6,705 nt of DNA from Microbacteriaceae bacterium (GCA_016463265.1 JAEMRP010000053.1:1-6705); one strand, 5' to 3'; numbered from the stretch's first letter, positions 1 to 6,705 are shown. The notes: generated from the letters alone by a model not told the origin. Numbers and translations: made by a program.

Positions 1-960
1 ATTGGCGCTTACTTTTCTGCGGCACACCGAGCCGGAATTCTTCCAGCTGACGTCATTTATCCCGCGGGCGATTTGTGGTTTCCTGCGGCGGGAAGCATCA
101 CAAAACACGGCCAACTCGCCGACTATTTGTACCCAGAGGGACGCCGAGAAGCTGGTCGCAAAACAGCGATTCAAACCCCGGACAACATCGCACGCAAAGT
201 TCGGGATCTCGCGGCGCATGTCGCCAAAGGACGCGGTTCACGGAGGACCGCAGTGTTCATTAGCGAAACGTTAGTCGGCCGAGTGAACCTCGGACGCTTG
301 GTGGATCTGCTGAAGGCCGAGTTTGACGAAGTGGTTTTCGTTCTCGCCGTGCGATCGCCCGTGGAGGCAACTCAATCGCTTCTCGTTCACAAAATCAAAG
401 AGTGGCGATCAGATCGTGCCGATCTCGATTTGTACGGGATGCTCAAGCACCGCAATGGATCGGTCGGGTACGACTACCGGCGCATGCTTTCGCAGTTGCA
501 CGAGCTGCCCATCAACGAGTTTTTATTGATTCCCTATTTTGAAGACGAATCAGACGGGTATGCCGTCGTTGATCGTTTCATGAAAATTGTGACGGGAAAA
601 CCGGCCATTCGATTAGAGGGTGATTTTGGATCGCGCCGCATTCACCCCAGCCTCCCGTTGTCGTCGTTGAAGCGTCTTGTCGCTTTGAAGAAGTTAAAAC
701 CCTACGTTGAGCGCGTTCCGTTTCTTGCCGCGATCATTCAGTCACTTTTCCTCCGTATCTTGAATGCGGATCGATCCAAAGTGATGCTAGCGGGATTCAA
801 CACCCGTTCGTCTGATTCCGGAGATTGGGTGATTTCCCGGGAAGAACGTGCGCGGATAATTGAGCTCTACGGAGATCTCGGGGACGACCTCCGAAAGGCA
901 TTGGGCGCCCGATCAACTCAGGCAGAATGGCGTTCGTGGTTTAAGGCGACGGGAATCTAA
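1..960 (+). CDS. Sulfotransferase-like protein, copy 1 of 3 (5' end cut by window edge)
   Basis: The reading frame is open from base 1, so this is the 3' part of a gene beginning left of the window; 319 residues are present. It aligns without a shift to the next gene: VIYPAGDLWFPAAG here matches VIYPTGELWFPARG there, 19 residues further in. About 19 residues are therefore missing, including the PAPS phosphosulfate-binding loop, and the full protein would be about 338 residues. Visible family features are a strand ending in ISE (Glu89 of the visible part), a 3'-phosphate-binding type Arg118-x7-Ser126 motif, a YDY segment, a RIHPSLPLS block and the closing tryptophan-rich segment (WRSWF). By family knowledge it would move sulfate from PAPS to a hydroxyl or amino group, probably of a glycan. 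The acceptor cannot be read from sequence. A TTG at 73 is in frame but would remove conserved sequence. The TAA stop directly abuts the next ATG. Confidence 0.8.
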   Translation: MGAYFSAAHRAGILPADVIYPAGDLWFPAAGSITKHGQLADYLYPEGRREAGRKTAIQTPDNIARKVRDLAAHVAKGRGSRRTAVFISETLVGRVNLGRLVDLLKAEFDEVVFVLAVRSPVEATQSLLVHKIKEWRSDRADLDLYGMLKHRNGSVGYDYRRMLSQLHELPINEFLLIPYFEDESDGYAVVDRFMKIVTGKPAIRLEGDFGSRRIHPSLPLSSLKRLVALKKLKPYVERVPFLAAIIQSLFLRILNADRSKVMLAGFNTRSSDSGDWVISREERARIIELYGDLGDDLRKALGARSTQAEWRSWFKATGI

Positions 961-1974
961 ATGTCAAAGGTTCGACTCCTTGTCCACCTGGGGCCGATGA
1001 AAACCGGAACCAGCTCGTTTGCGTATCATTTTTCGCGACTTACGTCAGCCGGAACACTTCCGCGATCAGTGATCTATCCAACGGGCGAATTGTGGTTTCC
1101 CGCTCGGGGCGAGATTGTCAAACATCACGACCTCGTCGAGATTGCCCTTGCGCCACTCAACGCTTCCGGAGAACGTCGACGGAGCACGGACGCAACCCCC
1201 GCTCTCATCCGTGGACGATTGTCCGCAATTGTGGCTGAGGCGACCAGACGAGGCGGGGATGTTCGTGTGGTGATGGTGTGTGAGATTGGCGATCAACGCG
1301 CCGCTCCCAAACTCGGAAAAGTTTTGCGGGAATATTTTGATTCTGTGGATTTTGTCATTGTTGCGCGCGACCAGCCGAGCGCAATCCGATCCTTGATTGC
1401 TCAACAGATTCGGATGTGGGACCGCACCGATGGAACCGCTCTCGATCCCAATGCTTTTACCCGCAAACACGCGGCGCGTGGGTCTTATGATTATGCGCGG
1501 TTGTGGGACAAGTGGAACACCGGCTCCGATGATTACTCGGTCCACTTTGTTCCGTATCGATCAGGCGTTAACACAACTGATCTGTCACAAGACATTTTTA
1601 CCGCCACTGGGTTTGGCGATTTTCCGCACAGTCCAGACCTGAGCAACGGGGAAAGAATTCATTCAACCTTCTCCCACAAGAGGATGAACGATTTGGCAAC
1701 AATCAAAAGTTGGGCGCTCCGTCTTGCAGTGATTCCGGGGGCTCTCTGGCTGAGTCGTTGGCTCTTTCACTTTGTGGTGCGGCGGGCACACTCCGAGCTA
1801 AAGGGCGACGCTATCCAACCCAGCGATACCTGGACACTCTCTCCCGCCGAACATTCCTTCATTGTCGAGAAATATCGCACATCCAACAAACAATTCCGCG
1901 AGAAATTGGGGGCTGAGGGCAACAACGCTCGATGGGCTGAATGGTTTGCGCGAACTCTGGACCCGGTGACATGA
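961..1974 (+). CDS. Sulfotransferase-like protein, copy 2 of 3
   Basis: A complete 337-residue protein and likely a cytoplasmic PAPS-dependent sulfotransferase. The N-terminus carries HLGPMKTGTSS (residues 9-19), which fits the 5'-phosphosulfate-binding loop of bacterial sulfotransferases (PKTGTT type, Lys14). Later come a family-specific block VIYPTGELWFP (37-47), a strand ending in CE (Glu108), and the 3'-phosphate-binding Arg136-x7-Ser144 in ARDQPSAIRS. After these come YDYARLWDKW, where related enzymes have a DYxxLLxxW segment, a RIHSTFS block, and a C-terminal W-T-L-S segment ending in WAEWF. There is no signal peptide. The start is ATG at 961, directly after the TAA of copy 1; only weak purine runs precede it (AAGG at 943-946, GGGA at 951-954), so coupling to the upstream gene is likely. 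It overlaps copy 3 by four bases (ATGA). The fold and PAPS use are well supported by motifs; the acceptor, inferred to be a glycan from the neighbouring glycosyltransferase, is not. Confidence 0.85.
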   Translation: MSKVRLLVHLGPMKTGTSSFAYHFSRLTSAGTLPRSVIYPTGELWFPARGEIVKHHDLVEIALAPLNASGERRRSTDATPALIRGRLSAIVAEATRRGGDVRVVMVCEIGDQRAAPKLGKVLREYFDSVDFVIVARDQPSAIRSLIAQQIRMWDRTDGTALDPNAFTRKHAARGSYDYARLWDKWNTGSDDYSVHFVPYRSGVNTTDLSQDIFTATGFGDFPHSPDLSNGERIHSTFSHKRMNDLATIKSWALRLAVIPGALWLSRWLFHFVVRRAHSELKGDAIQPSDTWTLSPAEHSFIVEKYRTSNKQFREKLGAEGNNARWAEWFARTLDPVT

Positions 1975-3002
1975 CCGTCACTCGCGCGCTCGTCCATCTT
2001 GGCCCCGTCAAGACGGGAACCACTGCGCTGTCCCGCTATTTCACGCTCACCAATCGATCTGGTACGACTCCGAAATCCATCGTCTTTCCCACGGGGGATC
2101 TCTGGTTCGGAGAGGACGGCAATATTGTTCGCCAGCGCTACGAGATGGAAGGACTGATGAGTAAAGCCCATCGGCCCCCGGGAAACGAGTCGGACGCGTC
2201 CCTGCCAGGAAGTGATGTGGACATCGCGTTGGCAAAGGTTTCTGACGCGCTTCGCGCGACAAAGTTGAATTCCGCAACGGCGGTCTTTGTTGTCGAGACC
2301 GGGTTACCACGTTTTGATCCGCGCCACCTCAACGCCGTGATGCGGCGACATTTCGATGTTGTGGACTATCTGTTTATCGCGCGCCGGCAAGACAAACTAG
2401 TGAGTTCGATTATCGCCCAGCACATGAAAATGCGGGAAAAGCGATGGGCAACACTAAGCCCACGCTGGGAAATGTTGAAAGTCCCCCGACTTCGCGATTT
2501 CGCCGCCCTCGATTATGCCGCCCAATACCGACGTTGGGTGGACGTGGTCGGCGCGGATCATGTCTTCGTCGTGCCATACGACGAAGACGACCACGGTTCA
2601 TTCGGGACAATCGATCGAATCTTCGAATTTGCTAACTTGGGGGTTGCTCCTCGAGTTGAGGGTATCGAAGGGTTGCGCATTCACCCGACCTTTTCCACAT
2701 TGGGAATGAAGAAAATGGCGTGGCTAAAATCCATCACGCGTGTTGCGTGGCTCTGGCCACCATTTCGTCCGCGTTTGACCGAGGCGTGGACGTCGCGGTT
2801 GTTCACGTACCACAATCAGGCGATCGACGGTTTACCTGACGATGACGGAACTCCTTTTGAACCGTGGACGTTGTCGGCGTCAGATCGCCGCTGGGTGATG
2901 CGCAGATTTCTTACCTCCAACCGAACGTTACGGTCCATGCAGTCCTCGCACGGTGCGAGCTGGGATGAGTGGATTCGCCAAGTAGAGGAGAACTCCCGGT
3001 GA
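1971..3002 (+). CDS. Sulfotransferase-like protein, copy 3 of 3
   Basis: 343 residues from ATG 1971, which overlaps the stop of copy 2 as ATGA. An in-frame ATG at 1941 would add ten residues. The 1971 start was preferred because it places HLGPVKTGTT at residues 9-18, exactly where copy 2 has it. Family features in order are the phosphosulfate loop with Lys14, the SIVFPTGDLWF block, a strand ending in VE (Glu109), the 3'-phosphate motif Arg138-x7-Ser146 in ARRQDKLVSS (the closest of the three to the common RRQDxLxxS form), LDYAAQYRRW, RIHPTFS, and a C-terminal WTLS segment ending in WDEWI. It lacks the KH pair that follows the LWF block in copies 1 and 2 (RQ here), so it is the most diverged copy in that region. 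It is probably a PAPS-dependent transferase with a different regiospecificity or acceptor from its neighbours. No strong ribosome binding site precedes it, so translation probably depends on reinitiation after copy 2. Confidence 0.85.
   Translation: MTVTRALVHLGPVKTGTTALSRYFTLTNRSGTTPKSIVFPTGDLWFGEDGNIVRQRYEMEGLMSKAHRPPGNESDASLPGSDVDIALAKVSDALRATKLNSATAVFVVETGLPRFDPRHLNAVMRRHFDVVDYLFIARRQDKLVSSIIAQHMKMREKRWATLSPRWEMLKVPRLRDFAALDYAAQYRRWVDVVGADHVFVVPYDEDDHGSFGTIDRIFEFANLGVAPRVEGIEGLRIHPTFSTLGMKKMAWLKSITRVAWLWPPFRPRLTEAWTSRLFTYHNQAIDGLPDDDGTPFEPWTLSASDRRWVMRRFLTSNRTLRSMQSSHGASWDEWIRQVEENSR
2984..2990 (+). promoter_or_regulatory. Ribosome binding site of the glycosyltransferase gene
   Basis: AGAGGAG lies eight bases before the GTG at 2999 and inside the end of sulfotransferase copy 3. 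It is the clearest Shine-Dalgarno sequence at any junction in this window. It decides the GTG 2999 start over an in-frame GTG at 2969, which lies upstream of it. Confidence 0.65.
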
Positions 3003-4324
3003 CGAAATCTATTGCCCTTGATATCACCGCGATCGCGGAGATGAATTTCACAACCGGTGTGCAGCGCGTGATACGCCAATTTGTCGCGGCCCACTCGGAC
3101 GAAATCGAATTCATTCGATACGACTATGACGCAAACGTGTGGCGAAGCGTCCCCGAACTAGGAAGTATCGTCGTGCGCGAAAGAGGCGGAATCGTTGCGC
3201 AAGCCCGAGCGGCGGCTGAAAAAGCAACAGTCGGCGTCGTTCACATGGCGCGCCGTACGTCCCCCCGCAACCTCTTGCGTGAAGTTCCATTCGCACGACC
3301 GGCTTACTTCTGGCTGAAGGATTTCATCGCTCGCAACCTACAGTCGCAAGCGGTTGAACGAACCTATTCACTCAGGTCCCAACCAATCTGGGAGCCGAAT
3401 CCGAATCAGACCTATCTCATGATGGACATCCCAGTAAAACTGATGCACACGTGGGCGATGCAAGACGTCTTTGCGACGAAGGTAATGCGCAGCATTATCT
3501 ATGTGCATGATCTGTTTCCGTTGTCCCACAGGCATCTATTTGAGCGAGAAAACATTGGGGGTGTCCGCAGCCTTCATCTTGAATACCTCGACGCGGTCAG
3601 CGATGCAACCGATGTCATCACGAACTCCGAATTCACATTGAGCCAATACCTCCGCTTTCTTGACCTGCTTGAAACAGGGACGAATCACACGCAGAATCGC
3701 TCGGTGGTCTATCTTCCGTGGCCGCATTTCAGCGCTCGCGGGGCCAAAGACGATTCTCTCGCCAAACGAATTTTCCAGGATGCGTCAATTCGTGTCCTCC
3801 TGATTGGGCAACTGGACAAAAGAAAAAACTTTCACGTGGTGGTCTCGGCAATTCGCGAACTTCTCAAGAACGGGGAAAACGCGCGTCTTGGAATTCTCGC
3901 GGGCTACTCAATGATGACCGACAACGTGTTGCAGAGCGCCCTTGACGCGTGCACCCCAGAACAGCGCTCACGTATCAGTATCGAGGGAATCGTATCGGAC
4001 GCCGAACTTCTCGCGATTTATGACGCCGTTGATGTTGTCGCGGTTCCATCGCTCGCCGAGGGGTACGGTCTGCCGGTCGTCGAAGCGCTGTCGCGCGGAA
4101 AGCGAGTTCTTGTGGCGAATTCGACCGCACTTCCGGAACTTGCGACGAAGTTTGACCACGATGCAGTGACGATTATCGAGCCGTTTGATGTCCAGGGTTG
4201 GGCTGACGCTATCCGGCGCACCAACCAACTTCCCCCACTTCCGCCGGTGAAATTGTCCCCGGAGTTCCCCAAGAGCTGGCGCGAGTTTGGCACGAGAATC
4301 ATGGCGAAACCGCGGCGACGATGA
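2999..4324 (+). CDS. GT4-family (group 1) glycosyltransferase
   Basis: 441 residues from GTG 2999, overlapping the previous stop as GTGA. It is a probable retaining glycosyltransferase of the GT-B fold that adds a sugar from a nucleotide-sugar donor to a growing surface glycan, in the cytoplasm or at the inner membrane face. The N-terminal domain opens with LDIT (7-10) and TGVQRV (19-24), the pattern seen in many capsule and O-antigen GT4 enzymes, and has YVHDLFPL (168-175) and ITNSEFT (207-213). The C-terminal donor domain begins near LLIGQLDKRKNF (267-278), with the donor-phosphate contact region Lys274-Arg275-Lys276. It contains the signature E-x7-E, Glu354 in AEGYGLP and Glu362. The tail SWREFGTRIM resembles the usual C-terminal helix of the family. 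It is last in a four-gene operon with three sulfotransferases, which suggests it builds the glycan they modify. The sugar and linkage cannot be predicted. A GTG at 2969 is a less likely alternative start. Confidence 0.9.
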   Translation: MTKSIALDITAIAEMNFTTGVQRVIRQFVAAHSDEIEFIRYDYDANVWRSVPELGSIVVRERGGIVAQARAAAEKATVGVVHMARRTSPRNLLREVPFARPAYFWLKDFIARNLQSQAVERTYSLRSQPIWEPNPNQTYLMMDIPVKLMHTWAMQDVFATKVMRSIIYVHDLFPLSHRHLFERENIGGVRSLHLEYLDAVSDATDVITNSEFTLSQYLRFLDLLETGTNHTQNRSVVYLPWPHFSARGAKDDSLAKRIFQDASIRVLLIGQLDKRKNFHVVVSAIRELLKNGENARLGILAGYSMMTDNVLQSALDACTPEQRSRISIEGIVSDAELLAIYDAVDVVAVPSLAEGYGLPVVEALSRGKRVLVANSTALPELATKFDHDAVTIIEPFDVQGWADAIRRTNQLPPLPPVKLSPEFPKSWREFGTRIMAKPRRR

Positions 4325-4390
4325 CACCCGAAAACAACCATTGGCAGCAACGAACCGCAAACCCACGTTGACTGAGTTGCCGTAAGCGCC
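4325..4390. other. Convergent intergenic gap between the two operons
   Basis: These 66 bases separate the stop codons of two facing genes. The only structure seen is an imperfect inverted repeat. CAACG (4348-4352) can pair with CGTTG (4366-4370), and GGCA (4343-4346) with TGCC (4378-4381), with unequal unpaired bases between the two short stems. There is no run of T on either strand after it, so it is not a convincing intrinsic terminator. Transcripts may end by another mechanism or read into the opposing genes. Confidence 0.5.
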
Positions 4391-5302
4391 CTAAGCCTCC
4401 TCATCGTCCTCGGTCGGATCGGGCATAATGACGCGGGCAATTCGGTTCGACACCCTCTCGACGACGGTCATCGCAGTCAACGTTGTCCGGAGGGACATTG
4501 CCATGAGAACGATGAGCAACTTGTTGAGCGCCGAATCATTGCTGTTCACGGCAAAAAGCCACGATTCCATTGCGGCAGCGCCGATCGTGCCCGGGACGAC
4601 AAGGAGAACTAGGGGCCAAATCACTGTGAGGCGAAGGATTGGAATCTTGGCCCGAAGCCGAATACGTTCGGTGTGAACGTGAATTTCGGCTGAATCACTG
4701 TCGGATCCCGCATCCTGCAGTTTGTCCCGCAGCGCCGCGTGGTCCTTTTCATTTTGCTCAAACCCGGCCAGCCACCTTTTCACGGCGGTGGGGAGATAAA
4801 CAAGAATCGCCACAACGAGGACGACCAGAACAATCGCCGACGGGTAGTAGCCGAACACAATCAACGAACAAACGACACCAATGACGGCACTGACAGCACT
4901 CCCCATCTGAAACACCATGAGCAGAAGCCGACTTCTGCCAAACATGTGCCGTCGTCGTTGTTGAATCGCAAACCCATCGAGACCGTCGTCGAGTTCTTTC
5001 AGCGTAATTTTGCCGAGACGCGCAGTATTCCGCTTCCGCAAGAAATAGGTTGGGACTCGCAGAAGGTAACCACCAATTATCGTGACAGCAAAAACAATGA
5101 GAATGAAATCCCATGGTGGAAGCCCACGAATTGTCACGATAAAGCCTCGAAGCCACGCAAACGAATTCATCCAGGCGGGAACAGTGTCCGCGAGAACCAT
5201 TCCGAACAGCACAAGTCCGAGGAACGTCGCCAGAAACGCCAATACAATTCGGTACGTCAATTCCCAACGGAAGCTGCGACAAAGGAAATAGAACTCGTGC
5301 AT
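4391..5302 (-). CDS. Six-helix membrane protein, function unknown (ABC-exporter-like topology)
   Basis: 303 residues from ATG at 5302-5300, five bases after the cysNC stop, so very likely co-transcribed and translationally coupled; no good Shine-Dalgarno sequence precedes it. I do not recognise the family. By eye there are six hydrophobic helices, near residues 17-37, 63-83, 127-150, 152-172, 222-244 and 259-280. Two basic or polar loops lie between the helix pairs, at about 84-126 (with RKR and QQRRR) and 173-221. The second loop has a charged, possibly helical stretch and a serine/aspartate-rich patch (SDSDS). The C-terminus is acidic (DPTEDDEEA). The 2+2+2 arrangement with long polar loops resembles the transmembrane domain of an ABC exporter, but there is no Walker A, LSGGQ or Walker B sequence and no ATPase gene follows. 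It could serve sulfate or precursor handling or glycan export; position next to cysNC is the only support. No signal peptide distinct from the first helix is seen. Confidence 0.75.
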   Translation of the reverse strand: MHEFYFLCRSFRWELTYRIVLAFLATFLGLVLFGMVLADTVPAWMNSFAWLRGFIVTIRGLPPWDFILIVFAVTIIGGYLLRVPTYFLRKRNTARLGKITLKELDDGLDGFAIQQRRRHMFGRSRLLLMVFQMGSAVSAVIGVVCSLIVFGYYPSAIVLVVLVVAILVYLPTAVKRWLAGFEQNEKDHAALRDKLQDAGSDSDSAEIHVHTERIRLRAKIPILRLTVIWPLVLLVVPGTIGAAAMESWLFAVNSNDSALNKLLIVLMAMSLRTTLTAMTVVERVSNRIARVIMPDPTEDDEEA

Positions 5303-5307
5303 GTCAA

Positions 5308-6705
5308 TCAGATTCGACGGCTGAGAACGAGTCCCAGCAGCTTCTGCACAGAATCCTCCACGGGCTGCGTCCCGTCAAGTGTCACATCGGCCGCGAGCGG
5401 CACTTCGTAGCCCTGGCCAACTCCGGTCATCTGCATCGACTTGTCGGCCTGGCTGCGAGCGTAGAGGCCTTTGGGATCACGCTGCATACAAATCTCAAGC
5501 GGGGTGTCAACGAAGACCTCGATGAAATCTCCGTCAGCAAAGCGCTCCTTTGCCATTTCGCGATCCTCACGGAACGGCGAGACGAGTGACACGATAACGA
5601 CGATTCCCGCCTCCATCATGAGCTCTGCAACGCGTGCGACCCGGCGCACGTTTTCTTTGCGGTCTTCAGGCGAGAACCCGAGATCCTCGGACAGTGTCGA
5701 TCGAACGGTGTCTCCGTCGAGGGTAAATGACCGAAGCCCAAGCGTGATGAGCGACTTTTCGAGTTCGTCGGCGACGGTACTCTTTCCTGAACCAGGAAGA
5801 CCGGTCAGCCAGAGGACGCACGAGCGTAAACCATTGAGTTTTTCGCGTTCGGCGCGGTCCACAGCGAAATCGTGCTTGACGACGTCCGATTCGCGCACGA
5901 GCGGGTGTTTGGACATTCCCGCCGCAACCGTCTTCGCAGTGAGGCGATCGACGAGGATGAATCCACCGGTGTGAAGCGATTCGGCATAGGGGTCGAGCAG
6001 AATCGGACGGTCGGTGACTATCTCGACGCGCCCAATGTCATTGACCTCGAGTGCGCGGCCACGAGCCTGCTCCCCGGTCGTTATGTCGCGCACGTAACGG
6101 ACGGTCTCGACTCGAGCGGGAATCTCGATAGGACCGCTCCGCAGGATGTAGGAAGCGTGAGTATCCAGGGGCTTGGTGTCAATCCAGACGAGGTCGGCGA
6201 GGTGCGCTCGCGACGAGGGGATTTCGCCGGCCGCACCGACAATGACGTCGCCACGAGCGATGTCGACCTCGCGATCGAGCGTGACATGAACCGCCTGTGC
6301 GTCTCCTGCCGATTTAGTTTCGTTGGGCGCGTAAATTCCGGCAATGATCGCTTCGGTCATGGCGGGCCACACGCGAATGGTGTCACCGACGGTGACGGTG
6401 CCGCGCGCAATGGTTCCGGCGTACCAGCGGACGTCACCGGCTTTAGACACGAACTGCACAGGAAGACGGAGGCTTCCATCGCCACCCGATCGGTTGAACG
6501 TGCGCTCTTGGTCGAGTAGCGACAGAATTGTGACCGAATCCCCCCACGACATGTTCTCGGATGGGACGGTTACGTTGTCACCGACCATGCCGGACACAGG
6601 GATATAGGTGATGTCCTCGAAACCAAAGGGCTCAAATCGTCGGCCGAGTTCTTCGATGATTCCATCGAAAACCGACTTGTCGTAACCGACCGCATCCATT
6701 TTGTT
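5308..6705 (-). CDS. cysNC: CysNC: sulfate adenylyltransferase subunit 1 / APS kinase fusion (5' end cut by window edge)
   Basis: 465 residues are visible; the gene continues right of the window. The first visible residues are NKMD, the guanine-specificity (G4) motif, with the G5 element SGM at 38-40. The missing N-terminus should hold the G1-G3 motifs. Two beta-barrel domains of the EF-Tu type follow (about 55-260; note WYAGTIARGTVTVGD). After a linker, an APS kinase domain fills about 290-465, with a P-loop GLPGSGKST (302-310), the DGD plus LGFSPEDR and ENVRR substrate region, VSLVSPFR, and FVDTPLEICMQRDPKGLY. With a CysD partner, the CysN part makes APS from sulfate and ATP at the cost of GTP. 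The CysC part phosphorylates APS to PAPS, the donor used by the sulfotransferases on the opposite strand. The loop after DPKGLY (ARSQADKS, then MTGVG) departs from the common KARAGE...FTGI form. The enzyme may also serve sulfur assimilation. The membrane-protein gene follows after five bases. Confidence 0.93.
   Translation of the reverse strand, partial: NKMDAVGYDKSVFDGIIEELGRRFEPFGFEDITYIPVSGMVGDNVTVPSENMSWGDSVTILSLLDQERTFNRSGGDGSLRLPVQFVSKAGDVRWYAGTIARGTVTVGDTIRVWPAMTEAIIAGIYAPNETKSAGDAQAVHVTLDREVDIARGDVIVGAAGEIPSSRAHLADLVWIDTKPLDTHASYILRSGPIEIPARVETVRYVRDITTGEQARGRALEVNDIGRVEIVTDRPILLDPYAESLHTGGFILVDRLTAKTVAAGMSKHPLVRESDVVKHDFAVDRAEREKLNGLRSCVLWLTGLPGSGKSTVADELEKSLITLGLRSFTLDGDTVRSTLSEDLGFSPEDRKENVRRVARVAELMMEAGIVVIVSLVSPFREDREMAKERFADGDFIEVFVDTPLEICMQRDPKGLYARSQADKSMQMTGVGQGYEVPLAADVTLDGTQPVEDSVQKLLGLVLSRRI

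Noticed and set aside
73..960. A start at TTG 73 giving a complete 295-residue protein
   Set aside because: The frame is open to base 1, and the residues before 73 align with copy 2 (the VIYP block). The gene is cut by the window edge rather than starting here.
1066..1545. A 159-codon minus-strand reading frame inside sulfotransferase copy 2
   Set aside because: It overlaps conserved sulfotransferase motifs on the other strand and has no motif of its own.
1941..1970. ATG 1941 as start of sulfotransferase copy 3
   Set aside because: It would add ten residues with no counterpart in copy 2. ATG 1971 gives the same motif spacing as copy 2 and the common ATGA overlap.
2969..2998. GTG 2969 as start of the glycosyltransferase
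   Set aside because: The AGAGGAG ribosome binding site lies downstream of it, correctly placed for GTG 2999, and the extra residues do not match the usual family N-terminus, which begins just before the LDIT strand.
4343..4381. Inverted repeat considered as a bidirectional terminator
   Set aside because: The stems are only four and five base pairs, separated by unequal bulges, with no T run on either side.
4739..5410. A 223-codon plus-strand reading frame opposite the membrane protein and the cysNC end
   Set aside because: Its product is very polar with no recognisable motif, and it lies antisense to two well-supported genes. It is a by-product of their codon use.
5872..6519. A 215-codon plus-strand reading frame opposite cysNC
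   Set aside because: It is fully antisense to clearly conserved CysN sequence and shows no recognisable domain.

Overview
The window looks like part of a bacterial gene cluster for making a sulfated surface or secreted glycan. Moderately GC-rich codon use, GTG as well as ATG starts, tight gene overlaps and a fused CysN-CysC protein fit an actinobacterium best. That assignment is tentative, because the window has no rRNA or other phylogenetic marker and fused CysNC also occurs in other phyla.

Positions 1-4324 hold four closely packed plus-strand genes, read as one operon that begins left of the window. The first three are diverged tandem paralogs of a PAPS-dependent sulfotransferase family, about 340 residues each. 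The first has lost only about 19 N-terminal residues to the window edge. The fourth is a GT4-family glycosyltransferase. The junctions are TAA directly followed by ATG, then an ATGA overlap, then a GTGA overlap.

Positions 4391-6705 hold two minus-strand genes facing the first operon. At the right edge is most of a CysNC protein (sulfate adenylyltransferase GTPase subunit fused to APS kinase), entering the window exactly at its NKMD GTPase motif. Five bases after it comes a gene for a six-helix membrane protein of unknown function. Its 2+2+2 helix spacing recalls the transmembrane half of an ABC exporter without an ATPase domain. The two operons converge on a 66-base gap (4325-4390) with no convincing terminator.

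The parts make a coherent pathway, which is an inference from family knowledge. CysNC, with a CysD partner expected beyond the right edge, makes APS and then PAPS. The three sulfotransferases would use PAPS to sulfate different positions or substrates. The glycosyltransferase would build the acceptor glycan. The membrane protein could help move sulfate, precursor or product across the membrane, but nothing in its sequence proves this. No RNA genes, CRISPR arrays, insertion sequences or clear promoters were seen.
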